A DNA stretch of 64,000 nt from Fibrivirga algicola. GTDB lineage: Bacteria; Bacteroidota; Bacteroidia; Cytophagales; Spirosomataceae. The position numbers and the translations under genes are program-made. Numbering within the stretch: position 1 is the first letter of the stretch; each line of letters begins with the position of its first letter. The stretch is taken from NCBI RefSeq assembly GCF_011742925.1, contig NZ_WAEL01000001.1:372001-436000 (forward strand), in the 5' to 3' direction. Of the stretch, positions 33,525-42,671 are shown one piece after another. A model generated the notes under the pieces. The model did not search any database. It saw nothing but the letters and a program-made list of their open reading frames with translations, and had not been told where the DNA came from.

Positions 33525-34100
33525 CTATTTCATGAGAAAATTAATGCCAACACTTCCCTGCCACCTTTGATGGGATAACGTTTTAGTAAGTTCTGTCCAA
33601 GCTCGTTCTCCAATACCTTCTAAAGCCCAACGTTTAGCTATTCGAAAGTGAACGCCTAATCCGGCGGATGTTTGCCAAGCCGTGCTTCGCTCGTAATTGT
33701 AAGTGGTGGTTGGTAGATATTGGATAGCAGCCTCTAAGGCCTGACCGGAGAATTTACTTTGACCGAGGCTGGCTCCTGCTTGACCAAACAAGGCTAACCG
33801 CCTGTCGCGAACAAAATAGTAACGACTTGATAGACCAAGGCCTGTATAGCGCGAAAAGTTACCGTTTGCATTGTGGCGACCCTCTAGAGCAATTGACCAG
33901 CCATCTTTGAGAAAATATTGAATATGAGGAGCTAAATACTTGGTGTCTCCACTAGAAATAGGCCCAAAAGCGCCCCCTACATTGATACCTGCGCTTAGAT
34001 GACCTTGGCCTAACAATTCGCCTTGTTTTTGATCACTTGGCGACTGAGAAAATCCGAATAAGGGCACTAAAAAACCTGCTACCAGTAAAAGCCTTTTCAT
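33525..34100 (-). CDS. Small outer-membrane beta-barrel protein
   Basis: The 191-residue protein has a signal peptide (MKRLLLVAGFLVPLFGFSQ) and a short barrel-like sequence with SAGINVGGAFGPISSGDTKYLAPHIQYFLKDGWSIALEGRHNANG and ending WQGSVGINFLMK, a typical C-terminal strand. Family unknown beyond OMP-like. Base composition is AT-richer than the 50% GC backbone, as is the next gene, so this may be a small acquired patch. Confidence 0.7.
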   Translation of the reverse strand: MKRLLLVAGFLVPLFGFSQSPSDQKQGELLGQGHLSAGINVGGAFGPISSGDTKYLAPHIQYFLKDGWSIALEGRHNANGNFSRYTGLGLSSRYYFVRDRRLALFGQAGASLGQSKFSGQALEAAIQYLPTTTYNYERSTAWQTSAGLGVHFRIAKRWALEGIGERAWTELTKTLSHQRWQGSVGINFLMK

Positions 34101-34378
34101 AACCGTATGTTGTTTTATTGGCAGAAAGTTAGTGCTATAAAAACAAGGTCAGAAGTGGTTAAGGTCTTTTAACATTTCGACAGAAAGCTATTATATAAGG
34201 GGTAATTGTGATAATTAAATCGAATCAGGAGTCAGCCTTACAACTGCATTGTAGTCAGCAGGTAAAGCCTTGCTCTGGCAGCGCTTTCGCACCAACGCTC
34301 TTTATGAACGTTTCGGCCTATCGAAAGTACCTTCCACCACTGCACCATTCTGTGGAAAGTCTCTGACTTTTCCCTAGA

Positions 34379-34963
34379 TTATCTATTTTTTTCTAATCTT
34401 ATTTGATCTACCCCTTTGCCACCTCTCCAGATCATCGCTGGCTGACTGTCGACGACTTCCACTGAATAATTGGTGTTAACGATCCCCGCATTTTTCAAAT
34501 ACGATTCTTCAGCTTCAATTAAACGAGAGCCGCTTGGAAAACTATATTCAAATAAGATAGAAGCCTGGGGGCCAGTTTTCTTATCAATTCGCCCAGCGCT
34601 GGCTGTTAAAAAGAAATAGATTGGATAGGTTTTACCGCCATACTGTATGTTCCCTTCAAACTCAGGATGTTGAGCTTGTCGGGGAGAAAACCGAGAGTTG
34701 GAAACAGGCTTAATTGTGAGTGTCGCTATATCTTTCAACACAGTGTCTTTCGTGATTTGCGCCTGCTGCTGGTAATAATCTCCTTTTTTATGACTTATGG
34801 CAACTTCTTGCATCGTCCATTGACCGCTGATTTGGGGAGCTACCTCACTCATCAGTTTGATCGATTCTTTGTCATAATCGACGCGGGGTGTTGCTGATTC
34901 AGGTTTAGTACACTGCCCAAAGAGAATGGTATTAAGGGCTATGACAAAGAAGTAGGTTCTCAT
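34379..34963 (-). CDS. Hypothetical lipoprotein
   Basis: The 194-residue protein begins MRTYFFVIALNTILFGQCTK, a lipoprotein leader with the lipobox FGQC. The mature part is a single globular domain with ISGQWTMQEVAISHKKGDYYQQQ and a beta-rich C-terminal half (GNIQYGGKTYPIYFFLTAS, ASILFEYSFPSGSRLIEAEE). I recognise no family. The AT-rich codon use is shared with the barrel gene just downstream. Confidence 0.6.
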   Translation of the reverse strand: MRTYFFVIALNTILFGQCTKPESATPRVDYDKESIKLMSEVAPQISGQWTMQEVAISHKKGDYYQQQAQITKDTVLKDIATLTIKPVSNSRFSPRQAQHPEFEGNIQYGGKTYPIYFFLTASAGRIDKKTGPQASILFEYSFPSGSRLIEAEESYLKNAGIVNTNYSVEVVDSQPAMIWRGGKGVDQIRLEKNR

Positions 34964-35204
34964 AACGAGCCAAGTTTCGTTCTTAATAATATACTACTCA
35001 TTTTTACAAGTAAAGTTGTCTTTAGCCATTTTAGGCATCAACAAACTGGTAGTAACCTAGCTTACTATTTTCATGAAGAGCCCCTAAACTAAGTATCCCA
35101 ACTCCGTTTAGTTTTTCATACCAAATGAAGTTGGGATAACAAAAAGTTGATGTACCCGATGCGCAATTAACTGCCCGTTATTGGCTGGTCGATTGCAAGT
35201 CGGC

Positions 35205-36614
35205 TTACTCTTCTTTTTTGTGATACTGCTGAATGATCTTGTAGAGCGCCTTCTGCTTTTCCAGTTCTGGGAAGAACTCGAATAACTGCACGTGCGTGTC
35301 GTAGTCGAGGGTGAGGGCGGTCTCCAGGTTCAGCAGGGCGTCGCGGTAGTTGCCGGCGTAGATCTGGTATACCACAGCCCGGTAATACAGATCGGCTTCC
35401 TGCGGTAATTCGGCCAGACCAATCTGGATAATGCCATACGCTTTGTCGTAATCCCCCTGATCAAACGGAATTAGTGACCACATCAAATACACATCCGCGT
35501 TGGCCGGGTCGACCTCCGAAGCCTTCTCAAACGCTTCAATGCTGGAAACGACGTTGCCGATTTTGTATTCCGTTTCGGCCAGAATAACGTAGTAATCCGC
35601 ATTGTTATCGTTAAGCTTGATCGCCTTCTGCAAAAACGGAATGGCTTCGTACCACTTACCTAACTCGCTCATGCACACGCCGATGCCGTACCAGGCTTCA
35701 TCCCAGAGGGCATCGAGCTTGGTGGCTTCACGGTACTCTTTAATCGCTTCGGGCAGGCGGTCCTGACGCTCCAGGCTGGCGCCCAGATGCGTATACGTAT
35801 CGGCCGTTGGTTCTTCGTACTTGAGGGTCAGCCGGTAAGCGGCTTCGGCCCGATCGAACTGGCCAAGGTTCATGTACGTATTACCCAGGTTGAAATGTGC
35901 CGACGCAAAATCTTCCTTGATAACAATGGCATAATCGTACGCTTCGGCGGCTTCGGTGAAACGGCTAAGTTTGCTGTAGGCTATGCCGAGGTTATACCAC
36001 GCATTATGCGAATACGGATCTTTATCAATCAGCCCTTCGTAATAAGGCAGATTGGCTTCCAGTTCGCCGTTGATATCGAGGCAAAACGAGAGTTCGTATA
36101 GCGCACTTTCGTTGTTCGGATTCAGGTCGATGGCTTTCTTGTAATGCGCTACGGCCTCGTCGAACTTACCCCAGTTCTGGTAACTCTGGGCCATCTGGAA
36201 GAACACATCGTCCTGGTCATCGGTCCGATCGAGCATATCGGTCAATACTTCGATCGATTCCTCAAACCGCCCGGCCATGTTCAGTACGGTGCCGCGCATA
36301 TACTGCACGTCGAGATCGCCGGGGTTAAACAAACCAGCACTGTCGAGCTGGTCTATGCTTTCGTCAAAACGTTGAAAATTAGCCAGGATTTGCGCCCGAT
36401 CGAGCATCAATTCCAGGGCATAGGGAAAATTGGCGAGTCCTGATTCGGCCGCTTTAAAGGCACGCTCAAGATCACCTTCATTGAGGTAATGTTCAACCAG
36501 ACGTTCGTAAACGTCGAGGTCGAAATAAAAATTTTCTTCGCTGGCGAGCATCTGCTCAAAGCGCTGAATGCTCTCTTTGATGTCGCCAGCCCGTTCGTCA
36601 AACTCTTGCTCCAT
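35205..36614 (-). CDS. Tetratricopeptide-repeat protein
   Basis: From the ATG at 36614 the product is 469 residues (the frame is open to a GTG at 36632). It is made almost entirely of TPR units, at least eleven, for example SESALYELSFCLDINGELEANLPYYEGLIDKDP-type helical pairs and NAWYNLGIAYSKLSRFTEAAEAYDYAI. Each has the W/G/Y/A/P pattern of the motif. No signal peptide, so cytoplasmic. Such proteins are scaffolds and partner-binding; the partner is not indicated. It is monocistronic. Confidence 0.92.
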   Translation of the reverse strand: MEQEFDERAGDIKESIQRFEQMLASEENFYFDLDVYERLVEHYLNEGDLERAFKAAESGLANFPYALELMLDRAQILANFQRFDESIDQLDSAGLFNPGDLDVQYMRGTVLNMAGRFEESIEVLTDMLDRTDDQDDVFFQMAQSYQNWGKFDEAVAHYKKAIDLNPNNESALYELSFCLDINGELEANLPYYEGLIDKDPYSHNAWYNLGIAYSKLSRFTEAAEAYDYAIVIKEDFASAHFNLGNTYMNLGQFDRAEAAYRLTLKYEEPTADTYTHLGASLERQDRLPEAIKEYREATKLDALWDEAWYGIGVCMSELGKWYEAIPFLQKAIKLNDNNADYYVILAETEYKIGNVVSSIEAFEKASEVDPANADVYLMWSLIPFDQGDYDKAYGIIQIGLAELPQEADLYYRAVVYQIYAGNYRDALLNLETALTLDYDTHVQLFEFFPELEKQKALYKIIQQYHKKEE

Positions 36615-36774
36615 GTAGCTGTGTCGATTCACGAACCACCACTTACGATTTGCGGAAAGCGGAATACGTAAGCCGAAGGTCGTACCGCACGGGATAGGGG
36701 ACGCACCACGGGCGCGATTTATCCGATGTTGTTATGAAATATATAGAGAAAAACACAAACTTCAATAGCCCGGT

Positions 36775-37797
36775 TCAAATACTTTGTATACGCTTCACTT
36801 GCCCGGCAATGCGTTGAATTGTCTCACTAAGCGGGCGGTACTGGAAATCAATTGACTGTGTAATTAGCTGGCCTGGATAGTAATATCGATGGCTGGCACT
36901 ACGGGCCGTTTCCTGCGTAATAAGCGGCGACGTACCTGTGAGCCATGAACGTACAGATTCCAGCGACGCCAGGATTTTTGCCAGCCCCGGCGGCACGGCA
37001 ATGCTGGGTGGTTGTTTGCCCAAAGCCTGGGCCAATTGCGTCAAAAAGTCGCGGTAGGGCATGGCACCGGCATTCAGAATAAACCGCTGATCAACCACCG
37101 GGCTATGCAGTAGTTTCACGATGGCTTCGGCCACATCGAGTACATCGACGTAGTTGATATCGCCTTCAGTGTAAAATCGCTTCTCATCATACACGTATTT
37201 AACCAACTGCGTGCTGCTGCGAGTCCAGTCACCTTCGCCAAGTACAATGGTTGGATTTACCATCACCACTGCCAGTCCCTCTGCCGCGCCGCGCCATACT
37301 TCCAGTTCAGCCCGGTATTTGGTTTTGGCATAGGCCGAATTCAGCGGCGACTCTTCCCATTTCTGCTCTTCGGTCAGGGTCACTGGCTGGCCAGGTACGT
37401 TGTGTTTCGATTCGGGCCGCCCCAGCGCGGCAACCGAGCTCAGGTACGCCAGTTTCCGGATGCCCGCCATGAGGCACACATTCACCAGATTGGCTGTGCC
37501 CTCTACGTTGACCTGCTCCATCCGGGCACGGTCTTTGGGCACGAAGGAAACAATCGCTGCGCAGTGAATGACATCGCATCCGGGTGTAATGGCCATCTCG
37601 AGGGCTGGAATATCCAGCAGGTCGCCTTCGAGCCAGGTGATCTGATCGGCCACATCGGTCAGCAGGCCGTAGCCATTCTGAGCGCGGTACAACGCCGACA
37701 CAACTGTTCCCAGCGAGAGCAGATAACGCACCACGTGCGAGCCAATCAGGCCGGTAGCTCCGGTAACAAGCGTTGAGTTAGGTAATGATGAGGTCAT
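36775..37797 (-). CDS. NAD(P)-dependent epimerase/reductase (dihydroflavonol-reductase-like)
   Basis: The 340-residue extended short-chain dehydrogenase starts with the Rossmann motif LVTGATGLIGSHVVRYLLSLG and carries the catalytic Tyr-x-x-x-Lys in SAYAKTKYRAE, with SSVAALGRP as the Ser region. This matches the dihydroflavonol-4-reductase/NSDHL-like branch. Substrate unknown; in Bacteroidota these genes often belong to lipid or cell-surface metabolism. It is divergent from metG and shares a 213-nt spacer with it. Confidence 0.88.
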   Translation of the reverse strand: MTSSLPNSTLVTGATGLIGSHVVRYLLSLGTVVSALYRAQNGYGLLTDVADQITWLEGDLLDIPALEMAITPGCDVIHCAAIVSFVPKDRARMEQVNVEGTANLVNVCLMAGIRKLAYLSSVAALGRPESKHNVPGQPVTLTEEQKWEESPLNSAYAKTKYRAELEVWRGAAEGLAVVMVNPTIVLGEGDWTRSSTQLVKYVYDEKRFYTEGDINYVDVLDVAEAIVKLLHSPVVDQRFILNAGAMPYRDFLTQLAQALGKQPPSIAVPPGLAKILASLESVRSWLTGTSPLITQETARSASHRYYYPGQLITQSIDFQYRPLSETIQRIAGQVKRIQSI

Positions 37798-37895
37798 TCA
37801 AACGTGGGTGGGCTATGTTGACCCCTACTACTGCCGGGAAGGGAAGTGATTGACGGGTTCGTGTGTAAACATAACAACAACCGCCGCTGAATTGC

Positions 37896-37903
37896 TAATT
37901 TTG
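37896..37903 (+). promoter_or_regulatory. Candidate -7 box of metG
   Basis: TAATTTTG matches the phylum -7 box TAnnTTTG. Transcription would begin near 37910, so the leader of metG would consist almost wholly of the palindrome at 37921-38001. No clear -33 TTTG was found. Confidence 0.4.
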
Positions 37904-37920
37904 CAGCCCAATGAAAACTA

Positions 37921-38001
37921 GTTTGACGTTTGTGGTTTGACGTTTGCTGTTGCGCTGCTCAGTAGCGAAGCAACAGCAAACATCAAACCACAAACGTCAA
38001 A
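37921..38001. repeat. Heptad-arm palindrome directly upstream of metG
   Basis: The left arm is GTTTGAC, GTTTGTG, GTTTGAC, GTTTGCT (37921-37948), then GTTGC and GCTGC (37949-37958). The right arm (37970-38001) is its inverted copy, 31 of 32 matching. It ends 9 nt before the metG ATG. Confidence 0.9.
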
Positions 38002-38010
38002 TGGCCTTTT

Positions 38011-40140
38011 ATGCTCGAAAATCCACAACGCTATACCGTTACGGCGGCGCTCATCTACGCCAACGGACCCATACATATTGGCCACCTGGCCGGTTGCTAC
38101 CTACCAGCCGACATCTACGTGCGTTACCTCCGTGGAACGGGTAAAGATGTAGCTTTCATTTCGGGTACAGATGAGCATGGTGTCCCCATTACCATCAAGG
38201 CCAAGAAAGAAGGTAGTACGCCGCAGCAGGTGGTCGATAAATACTACACGCAGATCAAAGACTCGTTTGCACAGTTTGGTATCTCGTTCGACATTTATTC
38301 GCGCACCTCGAATCCGGTTCACCACGAAACGTCGCAGCAGTTTTTTACGACCCTTTACGACAAGGGTTATTTCGACGAAGAGGTGACCGAACAGTATTTT
38401 GATGAGGTCGCCAATCAGTTTCTGGCTGATCGCTACATCGTAGGTACATGCCCTGTATGCGCCAATCCGAATGCCTACGGCGATCAGTGCGAACGATGCG
38501 GTACGGCGCTGAGCCCGAACGAGTTGATCGAGCCCCACTCAACGCTATCAGGCTCTAAACCGGTGAAGCGGCAGACCAAAAACTGGAACCTGCCCCTCGA
38601 CCGCATGCAGCCTCAGATTGAGCAGTACGTCAACAGTCATACCGAGTGGAAAACCAACGTGTTTGGCCAATGCCAGTCGTGGTTGAAGGAAGGGCTGCGT
38701 CCCCGCGCTATGACCCGCGATCTGGAGTGGGGCATTAAAGTACCCCTAGCCGATGCGGAGGGGAAAGTGCTTTACGTCTGGTTTGACGCTCCGATCGGCT
38801 ACATCTCCATGACCAAAGAATGGGCCGCCGAGCAGGGGCGTGACTGGGAATTGTACTGGAAAGACGACAAGACCAAGCTCGTTCACTTCATCGGTAAAGA
38901 CAATATTGTCTTCCACTGCATCATCTTCCCCGCCATGCTGATGGCCGAAGGGAGCCTGATTCTGGCCGATAACGTACCTGCCAACGAGTTTATGAACCTG
39001 GAGGGCGACAAGATCAGTACCTCGCGCAACTGGGCGGTGTGGCTGCACGAATACCTCGACGAGCTGCCCGGCAAGCAGGATGTGCTCCGGTACGTGCTGG
39101 CGGCCAACGCGCCCGAAACCAAGGACTCGGAGTTTACGTGGAAGGATTTCCAAACGCGCAACAACTCTGAACTAGTAGGTATATTCGGCAACTTCGTGAA
39201 CCGCGCCGTGGTGCTGACTCACAAGTTTAACGAGGGCCACGTACCTGCGTTCTCTGTTCCGGCCGACGAGGCGCAACTGGCTATCGATCAGACGCTAATG
39301 GACGAGTTGGCGCAGTATCCCGACCGGATTGGACAAGCTATTGAACAGTACCGGTTCCGCGAGGCGTTGGGCTTATTGATGGACGTGGCGCGGCTAGGCA
39401 ACAAGTATTTTGCCGAAACTGAGCCGTGGAAAGTGGTGAAAACAGACCCGCAGCGAGCCAACACGATTTTGAATCTGGCCCTGCAGGTGGCTGCCAATCT
39501 GGCCATCCTGTGCGAGCCGTTCCTGCCATTTACCGCCCAGAAATTACACGCGCAACTGGGCCTGCTCGAAAAGCTCGACTGGACAAACGCCGGCCGTATC
39601 GACTTGCTAGTAGAAGGCTCTCAACTGGCCCCAGCCGAGTTGCTGTTTGCCAAGCTGGAAGACGACTTTATTCAGGTGCAGATCGACAAACTGAACAAGA
39701 CAAAAGAGATGAACGCAACCGAAAATGCAGGTACGTTGCCTGCCGATGCACCAACAACCGGAACCCCCGAAGCTCTCGAAGAAGCGGCGCTGAAGACTGT
39801 GCCCGTCCTGAAAGAGGAAATTACGTACGATGATTTTGCTAAACTCGATATTCGCATTGGCACCATTACCGAGGCCGAGCGCGTGCCGAAAAGTGATAAG
39901 CTGCTAAAGCTACAGGTAGAAGATGGTATGGGCGGTCGCCAGATACTGAGCGGCATTGCCAAGCACTTCACGCCCGAAGAGCTGATTGGTAAGCAGGTGA
40001 CGTTTCTGGCGAACCTGGCTCCCCGCAAAATGATGGGCCACGTATCGCAGGGCATGATTCTAATGGCCGAAGACGCCGACGGTGCTCTTGCTATGCTACC
40101 ACCGAGCAAATCGGTTTGGAACGGAGGAACGGTATCTTAA
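38011..40140 (+). CDS. metG: Methionyl-tRNA synthetase with C-terminal tRNA-binding domain
   Basis: The 709-residue protein is a class I synthetase. HIGH appears as [12 protein letters not shown], the KMSKS-like motif as GDKISTSRN, and a zinc-binding [17 protein letters not shown] knuckle lies at about 148-164. An anticodon-binding helical domain follows, and residues about 605-709 form a Trbp111/EMAP-II-like OB domain ([32 protein letters not shown]). This two-part form is the one usual in Bacteroidota. The leader is occupied by a long hairpin. Stop at 40140 is 6 nt from the next palindrome. Confidence 0.97.
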   Translation: MLENPQRYTVTAALIYANGPIHIGHLAGCYLPADIYVRYLRGTGKDVAFISGTDEHGVPITIKAKKEGSTPQQVVDKYYTQIKDSFAQFGISFDIYSRTSNPVHHETSQQFFTTLYDKGYFDEEVTEQYFDEVANQFLADRYIVGTCPVCANPNAYGDQCERCGTALSPNELIEPHSTLSGSKPVKRQTKNWNLPLDRMQPQIEQYVNSHTEWKTNVFGQCQSWLKEGLRPRAMTRDLEWGIKVPLADAEGKVLYVWFDAPIGYISMTKEWAAEQGRDWELYWKDDKTKLVHFIGKDNIVFHCIIFPAMLMAEGSLILADNVPANEFMNLEGDKISTSRNWAVWLHEYLDELPGKQDVLRYVLAANAPETKDSEFTWKDFQTRNNSELVGIFGNFVNRAVVLTHKFNEGHVPAFSVPADEAQLAIDQTLMDELAQYPDRIGQAIEQYRFREALGLLMDVARLGNKYFAETEPWKVVKTDPQRANTILNLALQVAANLAILCEPFLPFTAQKLHAQLGLLEKLDWTNAGRIDLLVEGSQLAPAELLFAKLEDDFIQVQIDKLNKTKEMNATENAGTLPADAPTTGTPEALEEAALKTVPVLKEEITYDDFAKLDIRIGTITEAERVPKSDKLLKLQVEDGMGGRQILSGIAKHFTPEELIGKQVTFLANLAPRKMMGHVSQGMILMAEDADGALAMLPPSKSVWNGGTVS

Positions 40141-40146
40141 AAAGCG

Positions 40147-40320
40147 GTTTGATGTTTGTCGTTTGATGTTGCGCTGCTAACTGACAAATCCATTAGAAGA
40201 AGCCTCATCTAACAGCGTAAAAAGCCATCTGGAACGAGAACCAGCGACGTAGATTTAGTTTGACGTTGCTTCATTAACTAACAGGTTTGCTAGTTATCGG
40301 AGCAACGTCAAACTAAATCT
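40147..40320. repeat. Heptad element and short palindrome between metG and rsmA
   Basis: 40147-40167 is GTTTGAT, GTTTGTC, GTTTGAT, then GTTGC and GCTGC (40168-40177), an arm with no good inverted partner nearby. Further on, 40251-40270 and 40301-40320 are perfect 20-bp inverted repeats whose arm again contains GTTTGAC-GTTGC (40258-40269), with a 30-nt loop. The gap between the convergent stop codons (40140 and 40325) is thus filled from edge to edge. Confidence 0.8.
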
Positions 40321-40324
40321 AACC

Positions 40325-41146
40325 CTATGCCATCATCAGTAGCGTTAGCTCTACAAATTGAGCGACGCTGAGTTGTTCGGCGCGTTTGTCCATGAAGGAG
40401 CTGGCGGCGGCGGCTTCGGTGATGCCGAGGGGTTTTAGGGCGTTGCGCAGCGTTTTGCGACGTTGGTTGAATCCGTGCTTTACTACCTGTGTGAACTTGC
40501 GCTCATCGCAACCGAGGTCGCTCTTGCCATTGCGGCGGCAACGAATAACCCCCGAATGCACTTTTGGCGGTGGGTTAAATACTTCCGGGCCAACTTTGAA
40601 CTCATAGGTAACATCGTACCAGGCCTGAAGAAATACACTTAGGATTCCGTAGTCTTTATTGCCGGGGCCGGAGGCGAGCCGCATGGCTACTTCGTGCTGC
40701 AACATGCCGATCACTTCCGGCACGCGGTCACGCATTTCCAACACCTTAAAGAAAATCTGGCTCGAAATATTGTAGGGGAAGTTGCCAATCACGGCAAACG
40801 GCTCTTTCGTCTCATCGTAGAAATCGGTGGGCTTCATTTGCAGGAAATCACCTTCGATGATGTGCCCCTTCAGCTCAGGTACGTTGCGTTTCAGGTACGC
40901 TACCGATTCGGTATCTATTTCAACCACGTCGAGTTCAAAGCGATTGTCTTTTAACAGGAACTGCGTCAAAACGCCTGTGCCGGGGCCAATTTCAAGCACT
41001 TTCTTGTACGGTACACCATCCAGACCGGCATGCCCGCTGAGCAGTTCGGCAATCCGCATGGATACGCTCATATCGGTCAAAAAATGCTGGCCGAGGTGTT
41101 TTTTTGGCTTTACGTAGTTGGGGTCGCCAGCGCGGTGTGCTTTCAT
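40325..41146 (-). CDS. rsmA: 16S rRNA (adenine-1518/1519-N6) dimethyltransferase RsmA
   Basis: The 273-residue protein has the KsgA signature: KKHLGQHFLTDMSVSMRIAELL, SAM motif I EIGPGTGVLTQFL, motif NFPYNISSQIFF, and the C-terminal small domain with GVIRCRRNGK and the RRKTLRNALKPLG stretch. It dimethylates two adjacent adenines near the 3' end of 16S rRNA during 30S maturation. The haloperoxidase gene ends 51 nt upstream on the same strand and may be co-transcribed. Confidence 0.97.
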   Translation of the reverse strand: MKAHRAGDPNYVKPKKHLGQHFLTDMSVSMRIAELLSGHAGLDGVPYKKVLEIGPGTGVLTQFLLKDNRFELDVVEIDTESVAYLKRNVPELKGHIIEGDFLQMKPTDFYDETKEPFAVIGNFPYNISSQIFFKVLEMRDRVPEVIGMLQHEVAMRLASGPGNKDYGILSVFLQAWYDVTYEFKVGPEVFNPPPKVHSGVIRCRRNGKSDLGCDERKFTQVVKHGFNQRRKTLRNALKPLGITEAAAASSFMDKRAEQLSVAQFVELTLLMMA

Positions 41147-41197
41147 CCGACAAAGGTACGAAGAACCCTAGCAACCGCAGGAGCAACCGGCGCGTGT

Positions 41198-42535
41198 TTA
41201 GCGGTACCAGTTCAGCGCGTTGATGTGCTGGCCGATCTTCTTGCCCTCTTCCAGACCAATCTGGTTGTCCTGCAACGTATGAATACCACCGTAAAAACGC
41301 GAAAGGGCCGCCTCTTCGGCAGTGGCCCAGAACGAGCTAAACGCGCGGGGTACGTAGTCGATACGGCGAAATTGATCGCGTGGCCTGCCTGCATGCGAGG
41401 TGTCGACGAACCGGAACCGGGGGCCGTACAAAGACGCCAGAACCGTAGCGGCCGCGGCCGATTGCACCGAATGGCCGGAATAAAAGGCCGGGAAGGGCGG
41501 TTCGGGCCAGAATTGTGTCCAATTGGGGTCAATGTTAGCCCGAACGTAGGTAGAGGGACGTTCGCAGTGGTAGGTGTATTTCGCTTTCCAGCAATTGACG
41601 AATCCGTCGGCCACGGCCATGCCCACGCGCGCGTAGGTTTCGGCGGCTTTTACCAAATCAGCCCCCGAGGTTTTAACGACACTATTGGCGATGCTGTATG
41701 AATGGCCGGGCGGCGAAAAGGTCTCAGTTGGGTCGTCGGCCCACCAGGCGGCAATGGCTTTTTCGGAGGGGGTCAGCCGTTTATTTTTCAGGTACACCGC
41801 CTGATACCCCAGGTAGTAACTGCTTTTCGGATTGGTGGAGTAGCGGGTCATGGCCGGCACGGGTAACGTTCCATTGGCCGGGGCGAAGGTGCGGTTCTGA
41901 CCCCAGGCCGGGTGAAGCGGAAATCCCGTGATTATCTGGCCGTTGGTGGGTGGAGTCCAATAACCCGCTCCCCGTGGGAACACGTATGCAGGATTGAAAT
42001 TTTGCTTGTAGCCCTCATACCCACCGTCGGTTTTCGACCAGTTGAAAATAGCCTCGGCAATGGCCTCTCCGTAGGCCAAAGACCGGCTAACAACCTCAGG
42101 CTTTTCGTTGACCGCCAACTCGCCGTTTATGCTGACAGCCAGTGAGTCGATCCGGCGCAGGCGAGCTTCAGGCGCAAAGGGAGCTAGTTTTTTCAGGATC
42201 ATTGCCTGGCCTGCATTTAGGGCTAGCGGGTAATTATAAGGCTGTCCGACTTCGGGTTTGGGCAACGCCGTGAGCCCGCTTAACTGCCCGGCCAGCGATT
42301 GGTGCGTTGGGCTACTGTTCACCACGCATTCGTACATCGTCAGCCCGGCATACCCCAGCAGCCGTGACCCGTAGGTAGGGGAGTTAAACGGAAGCTGATG
42401 CATTAGTGCGAGTGTCATCTGACCCCACCGCAAGGCGACGCTCGTAGCCGAGTCCAGGGTAGGTTCTGGTTTTGGGTCAGACGATTGGCAGGCTGCCAGC
42501 CCAAGTAGCAGTAAGAAAACGAATGCCTTTTTCAT
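41198..42535 (-). CDS. Vanadium-haloperoxidase/PAP2-type lipoprotein
   Basis: From the ATG at 42535 the product is 445 residues and begins with a lipoprotein leader MKKAFVFLLLLGLAAC (lipobox LAAC); an extended frame to 42877 is ignored because it overlaps mtgA and a palindrome. The C-terminal half carries the vanadium chloroperoxidase/phosphatase motif set: KAKYTYHCERPSTYVR, PPFPAFYSGHS with SGH, and RFYGGIHTLQDNQIG. In the family, the last His binds vanadate or the phosphoryl group. Whether it is a haloperoxidase or a PAP2 phosphatase cannot be told from this. Lipid-anchored in the outer membrane, most likely periplasmic. Confidence 0.85.
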   Translation of the reverse strand: MKKAFVFLLLLGLAACQSSDPKPEPTLDSATSVALRWGQMTLALMHQLPFNSPTYGSRLLGYAGLTMYECVVNSSPTHQSLAGQLSGLTALPKPEVGQPYNYPLALNAGQAMILKKLAPFAPEARLRRIDSLAVSINGELAVNEKPEVVSRSLAYGEAIAEAIFNWSKTDGGYEGYKQNFNPAYVFPRGAGYWTPPTNGQIITGFPLHPAWGQNRTFAPANGTLPVPAMTRYSTNPKSSYYLGYQAVYLKNKRLTPSEKAIAAWWADDPTETFSPPGHSYSIANSVVKTSGADLVKAAETYARVGMAVADGFVNCWKAKYTYHCERPSTYVRANIDPNWTQFWPEPPFPAFYSGHSVQSAAAATVLASLYGPRFRFVDTSHAGRPRDQFRRIDYVPRAFSSFWATAEEAALSRFYGGIHTLQDNQIGLEEGKKIGQHINALNWYR

Positions 42536-42594
42536 GATGGATCGAGCATCCGAAAATAAAGCATTCGCTGGCAGGAGAGAAAGGATTTTTCCTG

Positions 42595-42669
42595 GGCGGC
42601 AGCAGATAGGTACAGACAACAGATGCAGACACCTCCTGCATCTGTTGTCTGTACCTATCTGCTGCCGCC
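42595..42669. repeat. Perfect 34-bp palindrome between mtgA and the haloperoxidase
   Basis: Positions 42595-42628 and 42636-42669 are exact reverse complements (34 of 34) with a 7-nt loop. It begins 3 nt after the mtgA stop and lies in the leader of the haloperoxidase gene. Long enough to be extruded or to form a very stable RNA hairpin. Confidence 0.9.
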
Positions 42670-42671
42670 TC

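Noticed and set aside
34240-34350. Open frame of about 36 codons on the minus strand (MVQWWKVLSIGRNV-like) that looked like a transposase scrap
   Set aside because: Too short, and I could not match it to a transposase family; treated as non-coding.
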